Positions 1-5,341 of a DNA stretch of 5,341 nt are shown here, piece by piece; the first letter of the stretch is position 1; each line of letters starts with the position of its first letter. A program made the position numbers and the translations under genes. The notes under the pieces were generated by a model. The model saw nothing but the letters and a program-made list of their open reading frames with translations. It did not search any database and was not told the DNA's origin. The stretch is from Candidatus Bathyarchaeota archaeon. Its GTDB lineage: Archaea > Thermoproteota > Bathyarchaeia > Bathyarchaeales > Bathyarchaeaceae. The DNA is taken from the NCBI GenBank assembly GCA_020350305.1, contig CP070709.1:206426-211766 (forward strand). Reading direction: 5' to 3'.

Positions 1-1200
1 AATTTTTTTCGAGGAAATATCGGTGTCATTGCGGTAGGTAGCGCCATCAGGGGGTTCGGAGGGGGGATAATAAGCACTTATGTCTCCCTATACTTCATTG
101 GACTTGGCGGGAGTCCGCTAACACTTGGATTAATGGCGTCAATAGCGTCCGTGATCCAGTGTGTCATGCTTCTTCTAGGAGGCTTCATAGCGGACTACTA
201 TGGCCGAAGGAAGATCATGGTCTTAACTGCCTCTTACGGTATATTTTTTCCATTGCTTTATGCAGTTGCACAGGATTGGCGCATTTTTGCGGTATTAAGT
301 ATAATCGGTGCTATCGGAGTTATGTCTAATCCCGCCTCCCATGCTGTTGTAGCTGATTCGATTTCGCCTCAGAAACGAACCACTGGAATAGCATCTCTTC
401 AAGTTGTTTCATCCCTTCCGGTAATAATAGCCCCCATAATAGGGGGATGGTTAATTCAGAATTACGGATTACTTGACGGCTTTAGACTGGCGTGTGTGTG
501 CACAGCAGCTACTGCCGTTACGTCGGCTTTATTCATCTTCCTCTTCCTCAAAGAAACGCACAGACACAAACTCGCCGCAAAAACGAATCCCTCAAATTTC
601 AATACACTAATAGGCTTCATGAGGCCTCCGTACCCATTACCCACTGGTCTAAAACCTTTAATGATTTCATATGCGCTGGTAATGTTTGCCAACGGAACCG
701 TAGCACAATATTACATTCTTTATGCGAATAAGGTGATCGGACTTACAAACCTCGAATGGGGCGCAATTGTGAGCCTACAGCTTCTATTGGTAATCATCTT
801 GAAGATTCCTGGAGGGTGGCTTAGTGACAAATTTGGGAAAAGAAAAATTATGATATTATCAGCGGCAACATGCGCTCCTTGTGCCATACTATTTACTCTA
901 GCTCACTCGTTCGTTCAAGCCTTGATTGCTGCTCTTCTTCTCATAGTAACTGGGATATATTATGCTCCGGCTCATGAGGCTCTTCAAGCGGATTTGACGC
1001 CCAGAACCATGAGGGGGCGAATAACGGCGCTTTGGGGCATATGTAGTGCCATTTCAACGGCGTTAGGTATACTTGCAGGAGGTTTCCTATTCCAGATGGT
1101 TAGTCCTGCAGTGCCATTTTACCTATTCACTGCTGCCGAGCTAGTGGCAGTGTTTTTCATAATCAACATGGTACGAGAACCCATGGACAAAGAGGCATAA
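1..1200 (+). CDS. MFS transporter, 5'-truncated by the window edge
   Basis: This is a polytopic secondary transporter of the major facilitator superfamily, acting in the cytoplasmic membrane. The frame is open from base 1 to the TAA at 1198-1200, giving 399 visible residues. The ATG at 133 is not the start, because the 44 codons before it encode a typical first MFS helix rich in Gly, Ile and Val. Visible residues 61-71 (GGFIADYYGRR) are the MFS motif A in the loop between helices 2 and 3. A second copy, GGWLSDKFGKRK near residues 271-282, sits at the matching loop of the C-terminal half, so both six-helix halves are present. The stretches ADSISPQKRTTG (about 118-129) and ADLTPRTMRGR (about 330-340) are the paired loops that often follow helices 4 and 10. 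Only a short N-terminal piece should be missing. The pattern resembles drug/metabolite:proton antiporters, but the substrate cannot be told. The gene converges on the archaellum operon and is probably transcribed independently. I am sure of the family and unsure of the function. Confidence 0.93.
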   Translation, partial: NFFRGNIGVIAVGSAIRGFGGGIISTYVSLYFIGLGGSPLTLGLMASIASVIQCVMLLLGGFIADYYGRRKIMVLTASYGIFFPLLYAVAQDWRIFAVLSIIGAIGVMSNPASHAVVADSISPQKRTTGIASLQVVSSLPVIIAPIIGGWLIQNYGLLDGFRLACVCTAATAVTSALFIFLFLKETHRHKLAAKTNPSNFNTLIGFMRPPYPLPTGLKPLMISYALVMFANGTVAQYYILYANKVIGLTNLEWGAIVSLQLLLVIILKIPGGWLSDKFGKRKIMILSAATCAPCAILFTLAHSFVQALIAALLLIVTGIYYAPAHEALQADLTPRTMRGRITALWGICSAISTALGILAGGFLFQMVSPAVPFYLFTAAELVAVFFIINMVREPMDKEA

Positions 1201-1206
1201 CCATTA

Positions 1207-1244
1207 CCGATACTTCTTTGGGTGTATCAACAGTTTTGTATCGG
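1207..1244. repeat. Weak inverted repeat between convergent genes
   Basis: CCGATAC at 1207-1213 is the exact reverse complement of GTATCGG at 1238-1244, giving a 7-bp stem with a 24-base loop. It begins 7 bases after the transporter stop codon and lies about 54 bases beyond the arlJ stop codon. Its place between two converging genes suggests a possible shared terminator or mRNA 3'-end structure. No run of T follows the stem on either strand, and archaeal terminators usually depend on such a run. The loop is also long, so chance is a fair explanation. The rest of the gap (1201-1297) shows no gene, promoter or RNA that I can recognise. Confidence 0.25.
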
Positions 1245-1297
1245 GTCCTACATGCGCCGGTCTATGAAGCTTTTCAACCCTGTTGTTGTCCAAGTAT

Positions 1298-2875
1298 TCA
1301 CGCAGTTGGTATAGGAAATTCTAAACTGGGCAACTGGCCAAGCAACACGTCTACTAATTCATTGGTTGCTATCCACGCTGCTCCACTGAGGATTAGGAGA
1401 ATACCAAGGCTTAATAGGAATGTACCTAGGAAACTTCCTTTCATCTCCTTAAGTGCCAAGGCGTTCAAAATTGTTGTAAGGACCACCAAGATTACGTTTC
1501 CGATTTCGACGACTTCCATAGGGACTGGGGCAAATCCAAAGGTTGGCATCACAGACATGTACTGAGAGAGGAATCTTGAGAGAGTTGTTAGGACGACGAG
1601 CAACACTACGGTTATCGGTTGAATGACTAGAAGAGTGATTTGAAAGCCGTTGGCCATAGTTAGTCTTTTCTTTCTAAATTCGAGGAATTTTACAACTCTG
1701 TTTCCAAGTATGTTGCCTATCTTGAGAGGATCGCCTCCACGGTTTAGAGCATCTAAGAATATCTTATTACTTACATATGCTTTGTAGGATCCGGTTTCCG
1801 AGGAAAGAGTAGACATTGTTTTGTCGTGGCTTAGACCAAGTTTAAGCCTTGCAAGTGCCTTCTGCACTAATTTCTTTAGTGGTCCCAGCTCCATGTAGAG
1901 AATATAGTGGAGGGCAGATTTGAGGTCTGAGGTTGAGGCAAGGTTTTCCCCTAAAGCTTTTAGAAACGTGGGGTAGTTTCTGTCAATTGAATCCACGTAG
2001 GACTCTACCTTGTAAGCCAATATGCCCGGAATGACCATTCCCATGCCGAGAGCTAGGAAGGAGAAAGCTTCTCCGTACGAAAAGTATAACATAAAAGCGA
2101 CTAAAGCAGAAACGGGGACGGTGACTAACAAGCTCCACTTCATGGCTCTGTATGATCGAGGAGGAAATTCTCCTAAATGGACGATTTTCTCTCTTGGTGC
2201 CGCTATCCTAATAATAGTATATATAATTACGAGTGCAATGGCTGCGACGATGTACGCATAGACAACCATGTCTGCACTCACCGCAAAAACAGTCATAATC
2301 GCCAAGGTCATCACCATGAAGATAATCACGCTTTGGAATGCGGTATACACGCCTCCTACCATCTTTAGTGATTCGATCGCCCTCTCGTAGTATCCAGAGT
2401 ACTCCACCATCGAGGTTGATGCCTCGATCTTCAGGTATCCTTCGGGCTTTATACTGGAGAAGATGGTTGTGAATCGCACTAGTATTTCTCTTAAAGGAGA
2501 TTTCATGGTATGAGCTATTTGACCGGTTGCCTTTGTGAATCCGTATCCAAAATCTTTCGCTAGGTTGCGGATTTTTCGAAAAACTTGGCTGTAGAATCCG
2601 TACTCCTTCGTGTCTGCCACGGCCTCAATCAGGTCTTCCGGGCCAACCTCGCCTAGCGAAAGAGTATAGAGGTGAAGTATCATGGTAACTAAGGGGCGAT
2701 CAACCCTAGTTGGAATGCCCTTTCCACTCATGTATCGAAAGAAGATCGATATACCCGTGGCTATGGCTAAAGCGAGCGTTCCTTCCAATATATTCCCAAT
2801 TGCAAAGCAATAGATCGAAAAAAGGAGGGACGGAATTAAGACTATCAAAATTCTTTTTGCTATCATTCTTCCCAA
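1298..2875 (-). CDS. arlJ: Archaellum membrane platform protein ArlJ (FlaJ)
   Basis: ArlJ is the polytopic membrane core of the archaellum motor, related to the type IV pilus and type II secretion platform proteins (PilC/GspF). In the family, its cytoplasmic loops contact the ATPase ArlI. The 525-residue product has hydrophobic segments near residues 8-26, 31-47, 180-200, 203-223, 247-267, 270-288, 411-432, 458-475 and 482-503, about nine in all, as expected for ArlJ. Two soluble T2SSF-like regions lie near 60-175 and 295-405. Both are rich in basic residues, and the second holds a G-D-P segment near 381-383 typical of this fold. The TTG start at 2875 is chosen because a strong SD (AAGGAGG) ends 10 bases upstream. 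An ATG at 2866, three codons in, forms an ATGA overlap with the arlI stop and is the main alternative (522 residues). The stop is TGA at 1298-1300. This is the last gene of the operon, as is usual for ArlJ. No terminator is obvious downstream. Confidence 0.94.
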   Translation of the reverse strand: MGRMIAKRILIVLIPSLLFSIYCFAIGNILEGTLALAIATGISIFFRYMSGKGIPTRVDRPLVTMILHLYTLSLGEVGPEDLIEAVADTKEYGFYSQVFRKIRNLAKDFGYGFTKATGQIAHTMKSPLREILVRFTTIFSSIKPEGYLKIEASTSMVEYSGYYERAIESLKMVGGVYTAFQSVIIFMVMTLAIMTVFAVSADMVVYAYIVAAIALVIIYTIIRIAAPREKIVHLGEFPPRSYRAMKWSLLVTVPVSALVAFMLYFSYGEAFSFLALGMGMVIPGILAYKVESYVDSIDRNYPTFLKALGENLASTSDLKSALHYILYMELGPLKKLVQKALARLKLGLSHDKTMSTLSSETGSYKAYVSNKIFLDALNRGGDPLKIGNILGNRVVKFLEFRKKRLTMANGFQITLLVIQPITVVLLVVLTTLSRFLSQYMSVMPTFGFAPVPMEVVEIGNVILVVLTTILNALALKEMKGSFLGTFLLSLGILLILSGAAWIATNELVDVLLGQLPSLEFPIPTA

Positions 2876-4494
2876 GGAATTTTCCCCTCCTTAACTCTGT
2901 CATAGGCTTCCTGCACCCCGTTATTTTGAACAGTTATCACCGTTTTCCATACATTTACGTATCGGGGATGGTTTTCTGAAAGGTATCTGAGGATTTCGGT
3001 TCTGGCCTTCAGTTCTTCGTACAAGTCTTTTATCTTCTCTTTTCCCCAGCCCCTGAAGTCGAGAACCTTACTTTCTAATAGAAAACTTGAGCCGACTGAG
3101 CGGAGATGGTCTGTGTCAGGATCATAGTTGAATGTAGGTAGGTAATTCAGTCTGCGTTCCTCCTCCTCGTAGCTAATTATCTCGTTGACCGAGGTGATTC
3201 TTCTGATTAGTTTGTTTCCACGCCTTACCCTTGCTTGGAAAATAGCTACGTTCAATCCATTTACGTGCGATTTCGGAACATTAATTGGGTAAGACGTTAG
3301 CCTTTGGAACAGTTGCCCTAGGTCACCGGCGTGCATCGTCGATACGACCGGATGCCCTGTTTGAATACCTTGGAAAGCTATTCTTCCCTCCTCCCCTCTT
3401 ATCTCACCGACTATGATATAATCGGGTCTCTGTCTGAGAGCTGCCTTCAAAAGGTCAAACATTGTAACCTTCGTGCCTGTATGTAACCTAGTCACTTCTC
3501 TGACCCAGTTTTTGTGAAATATATTCACCTCAGGCGTCTCCTCAATACTGACAATCTTCGAATCTGATTTGACGAAGCCCAAGAACGCATTTAAGCTGGT
3601 AGTTTTGCCTGACGCCGTTTCTCCACAGAAAAAGCACGAAATGCCAACATCGAGGAGCATCCATAAGTAGGCAGCTAACTCCTGTGAGAAGGTGCCCCAT
3701 CGAATCAGATGTGCAACAGATATGGGCTCCTCAGAGAACTTTCGAATAGTGAAGTTACTACCTTTTAGACTTATGTCCTCCCCGAAAACGATGTTGAACC
3801 TAGATCCGTCTGGCAGATGTATGTCTATGATTGGGTGGGTATAGCTCAGCACCTTTCCATATCTTTCAGATATGCTCCTGAGCAGATAGTCAACTTCACC
3901 CATATTGATCTCAACATTTGTCTCTAAGGAGCCATACAACTTGTGATAAACAAACACGCACCCAGCCCCAGCCACGCTGATATCTTCAAGCCAAGGATCA
4001 GCTAAGAAACCTTCTAAGAATCCATGTCTAACCTTTTCCCTCAGAAAGTAATATAAAACATGATCTTGCTCTTCCTTTGGAATTTTCACCCACTTCTTTC
4101 TGATGGTCTTCCGAAATAGAGAAGCCAAGACTTGATCTTTATCGCTATCATACTCCTCAGGACCCACGAGCCTAGCAACTGACGATTCAACTTGATCAAG
4201 CAAAGCCCGGTTAGGTTTCCTAGGTTCTACCAGATAATATGTACCAATCTCTGTTCCAGCTTGGATATGAGCGTATATCCCGAAGCCTAATGGATAAAGG
4301 ATATTCGCTTTTCTGTCAGATTTCTCGAAATCAAGACTTTTTACGTATGTCGGCCTATCTGTCAACTTCTCTAAGTAAGCTGCAAGATAGGGGTGCTCTC
4401 TTACAGCGTTTTCTAAAGTCTCGCATTTATCCTTTTTAAGGAGGTATAGCTTTTCTTCTTTCTCAATCTTTGCATGTTTCGGTTTGCTAAGCAT
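2863..4494 (-). CDS. arlI: Archaellum motor ATPase ArlI (FlaI)
   Basis: ArlI is the cytoplasmic hexameric secretion-type ATPase that drives archaellum assembly and rotation, working with ArlH and ArlJ. The 543-residue protein carries the full set of GspE/PilT-superfamily motifs: Walker A GETASGKT at 291-298 (Lys297), an acidic box with Glu318-Glu319 in SIEETPEV, Walker B in PDYIIVGEIRG at 357-367 (Glu364), and a His box from Gly380-His381 to TMHAGD ending at 391. The N-terminal domain covers roughly residues 30-255 and the RecA-like ATPase domain roughly 265-500. The first 25 residues are strongly charged and Lys-rich. In Sulfolobus FlaI the extreme N-terminus is needed for motility rather than assembly. 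The ATG at 4494 lies 27 bases after the arlH stop and has no good SD nearby, so translation may depend on coupling to arlH. No other start codon fits better. The TGA stop at 2863-2865 lies within the 5' end of arlJ. All catalytic motifs are intact, so the ATPase is probably active. An ordinary type IV pilus ATPase is less likely given the neighbours. Confidence 0.96.
   Translation of the reverse strand: MLSKPKHAKIEKEEKLYLLKKDKCETLENAVREHPYLAAYLEKLTDRPTYVKSLDFEKSDRKANILYPLGFGIYAHIQAGTEIGTYYLVEPRKPNRALLDQVESSVARLVGPEEYDSDKDQVLASLFRKTIRKKWVKIPKEEQDHVLYYFLREKVRHGFLEGFLADPWLEDISVAGAGCVFVYHKLYGSLETNVEINMGEVDYLLRSISERYGKVLSYTHPIIDIHLPDGSRFNIVFGEDISLKGSNFTIRKFSEEPISVAHLIRWGTFSQELAAYLWMLLDVGISCFFCGETASGKTTSLNAFLGFVKSDSKIVSIEETPEVNIFHKNWVREVTRLHTGTKVTMFDLLKAALRQRPDYIIVGEIRGEEGRIAFQGIQTGHPVVSTMHAGDLGQLFQRLTSYPINVPKSHVNGLNVAIFQARVRRGNKLIRRITSVNEIISYEEEERRLNYLPTFNYDPDTDHLRSVGSSFLLESKVLDFRGWGKEKIKDLYEELKARTEILRYLSENHPRYVNVWKTVITVQNNGVQEAYDRVKEGKIPWEE
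2884..2892 (-). promoter_or_regulatory. Shine-Dalgarno site of arlJ, inside the arlI 3' end
   Basis: The minus strand reads AAGGAGGGG here, a full match to the archaeal 16S anti-SD. Counting from the end of AGGAGG, 10 bases separate it from the TTG at 2875 and 19 bases from the ATG at 2866. This spacing favours the TTG as the arlJ start. The same bases encode the Lys-Glu-Gly near the ArlI C-terminus, so the match could in part be coincidental to the protein sequence. Confidence 0.6.
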
Positions 4495-4521
4495 TTTCGT
4501 TAGCTTCGTTTTCGGGCCCCC

Positions 4522-5226
4522 CTAAACGGACACTCCACCGAAGGGCATGACTCTCAGCCCTATTGCAGGGTTCACTTCGAGAGCTATTGAACTCTTTCTT
4601 TCACCGCTCCCGCCACCCCATAACTTAACGACTTTTAGTATCTTCAAGTTCATTCCAGCAATGACATCGCTTTGCAAGGTGAAGTAGATGTCTGATGACG
4701 CTTTCAGTTTCATTACAGATTCTTGAGACAGAAATTCGGGGTGGAAACTCACGATCATGGTTTTTCCATCCGAGACGATGTTCTTCAGCCTAGTTATGAA
4801 CGTTAAAAACTCAGAGGGCGGAGTCTCAACCGTTAAGACACTTAGGCTATCTATTATTATGGCGTCGTATTCTTCTTTTTTCATCTCCAGAAAGTTTGCT
4901 GTTACCCTGAGGAAGAAAGAGGACAGAAATTTGCTCCATCTGCCACCTTCAACGTGAAGTGGGTATATGTCGAGTTTTCGTGAAAGGTAATGGCTGTAAG
5001 CGTCGAGCTTGATTGACTCCATCATCGAAAGGTATTCCTTAACTGTCGATTCCGTCGATACGACGCAAACCTTCATATCGTTGTTGAGTAGCGAGTAAAC
5101 TATTTGTTGCGTGAAGACCGTTTTCCCCACGCCGTGTCCTCCTTCGATAGAGATTAAACATGGATAGGGAATTCCTCCACCAAGACCTCTGTCAAGTTCT
5201 TGGATTCCTAAGCTGAGAACGTCCAC
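4522..5226 (-). CDS. arlH: Archaellum ATP-binding protein ArlH (FlaH)
   Basis: ArlH is a RecA/KaiC-like protein that binds ATP and docks on the ArlI hexamer inside the cytoplasmic motor ring. It is thought to regulate ArlI rather than do the main work. The 234-residue product has Walker A GGHGVGKT at 29-36 (Lys35, Thr36) and Walker B DAIIIDSLS at 121-129 (Asp126). It also has the ArlH-typical segment VSTESTVKEYLSMMESI at 56-72, with Glu59 at the position used as a catalytic acid in KaiC. Length and single-domain layout fit the family. The start is GTG at 5226, with a GAGGGGG site ending 10 bases upstream and no usable in-frame start further upstream. It begins 2 bases after the stop of the ArlF/G-like gene, so the two are very likely co-transcribed. 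It ends in TAG at 4522-4524, in the same frame as arlI downstream. A generic KaiC-like ATPase would look similar, but its place just before arlI settles the identity. Confidence 0.94.
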   Translation of the reverse strand: MDVLSLGIQELDRGLGGGIPYPCLISIEGGHGVGKTVFTQQIVYSLLNNDMKVCVVSTESTVKEYLSMMESIKLDAYSHYLSRKLDIYPLHVEGGRWSKFLSSFFLRVTANFLEMKKEEYDAIIIDSLSVLTVETPPSEFLTFITRLKNIVSDGKTMIVSFHPEFLSQESVMKLKASSDIYFTLQSDVIAGMNLKILKVVKLWGGGSGERKSSIALEVNPAIGLRVMPFGGVSV

Positions 5227-5228
5227 TC

Positions 5229-5341
5229 TTATCTTACCCCCTCTGCTTGCGCAGTTATCCCGTAGTGAGAGACAAAGACGATTATCACAGTGGCTCCTAC
5301 TGGAATCGCGGGGGCGTCTTCTGGAAGGTTGAAGCTGATCC
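5229..5341 (-). CDS. ArlF/ArlG-like stator protein, C-terminal end only
   Basis: Only the last 36 codons are visible; the 5' part lies beyond the right edge. The first whole codon is at 5339-5337 and the stop is TAA at 5229-5231, two bases before the arlH GTG. The visible peptide is mostly beta-prone, with a Pro/Ala/Gly turn (DAPAIPVGAT) followed by the strand VIIVFVSHYG and a small-residue tail ending GVR. This fits the end of the immunoglobulin-like soluble domain of ArlF or ArlG, which sit outside the membrane and tie the motor to the S-layer. Position supports this: in crenarchaeal operons FlaF precedes FlaH, and in euryarchaeal operons FlaG does. The fragment is too short to choose between them or to exclude another protein. 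The reading frame is supported because the other minus-strand frame read from the window edge hits a stop and the third is the upstream extension of arlH without a start codon. Confidence 0.6.
   Translation of the reverse strand, partial: ISFNLPEDAPAIPVGATVIIVFVSHYGITAQAEGVR
5237..5243 (-). promoter_or_regulatory. Shine-Dalgarno site of arlH
   Basis: The minus strand reads GAGGGGG, ending 10 bases before the GTG at 5226. It lies within the last sense codons of the upstream ArlF/G-like gene. It supports GTG as the true arlH start, since no ATG is near and no in-frame alternative exists upstream within the window. Confidence 0.6.

Noticed and set aside
133..135. ATG as the start of the MFS transporter
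   Set aside because: The frame is open to base 1 and the upstream codons encode a normal first transmembrane helix, so starting here would remove helix 1.
462..731. Open frames on both strands inside the transporter gene
   Set aside because: They overlap transmembrane codons of a clear MFS gene and have no motif or SD supporting them.
1218..1565. Plus-strand open frame of 115 codons across the gap and the 3' end of arlJ
   Set aside because: It lies mostly antisense to the well-supported arlJ C-terminus. Its translation has no recognisable domain and its composition is that of a shadow frame.
2706..2979. Open frames on both strands across the arlI/arlJ junction
   Set aside because: Both overlap the ends of two conserved genes, and the low-complexity translations are explained by the codons of those genes.
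4517..4522. Six-base G-tract (minus strand) at the arlH stop as a phase-variation switch
   Set aside because: The tract begins with the last base of the stop codon, so a length change would not alter ArlH or the arlI reading frame. Six bases is also short for slippage.
1..5341. CRISPR array, tRNA or rRNA gene, insertion sequence, integration site
   Set aside because: I saw no regularly spaced repeats, tRNA-like or rRNA-like segments, transposase motifs or flanking repeats. Coding sequence fills nearly the whole window.

Overview
The window reads as archaeal chromosomal DNA. It holds the 3' half of an archaellum (archaeal flagellum) assembly operon on the minus strand and the nearly complete 3' part of a major facilitator superfamily (MFS) transporter gene on the plus strand. 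The archaeal assignment rests on the ArlH-ArlI-ArlJ (FlaH-FlaI-FlaJ) trio, which is specific to archaea, and on Shine-Dalgarno sequences matching the anti-SD of archaeal 16S rRNA. Arg AGA/AGG and Ile ATA codons are frequent. The ArlI and ArlJ lengths do not settle the phylum. A TACK-group or uncultivated lineage is possible, but this is only a guess.

Layout: positions 1-1200 (+) encode the MFS transporter, whose true start lies left of the window. A 97-base gap (1201-1297) separates it from the converging archaellum operon and contains one weak inverted repeat and no clear terminator. Reading leftwards on the minus strand from the right edge come the last 36 codons of an ArlF/ArlG-like stator protein (5229-5341), arlH (4522-5226, GTG start), arlI (2863-4494, ATG start) and arlJ (1298-2875 from a TTG start, or to 2866 from an ATG). 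The genes are tightly packed: a 2-base gap, then a 27-base gap, then an overlap, which implies one transcript. No promoter for either transcription unit lies inside the window.

How they work together: by family knowledge, ArlI is the hexameric ATPase that powers both assembly and rotation of the filament, ArlH is the RecA/KaiC-like ATP-binding partner that docks on ArlI, and ArlJ is the polytopic membrane platform they act on. ArlF and ArlG anchor the motor to the S-layer as a stator. The archaellins, the ArlC/D/E or ArlX scaffold and most of the stator genes would be expected to the right of the window. The prepilin peptidase ArlK is not seen. The transporter has no evident functional link to the archaellum.

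I see no undescribed system here. The points most worth a second look concern gene boundaries: the arlJ start, and the in-frame TAG separating arlH from arlI.
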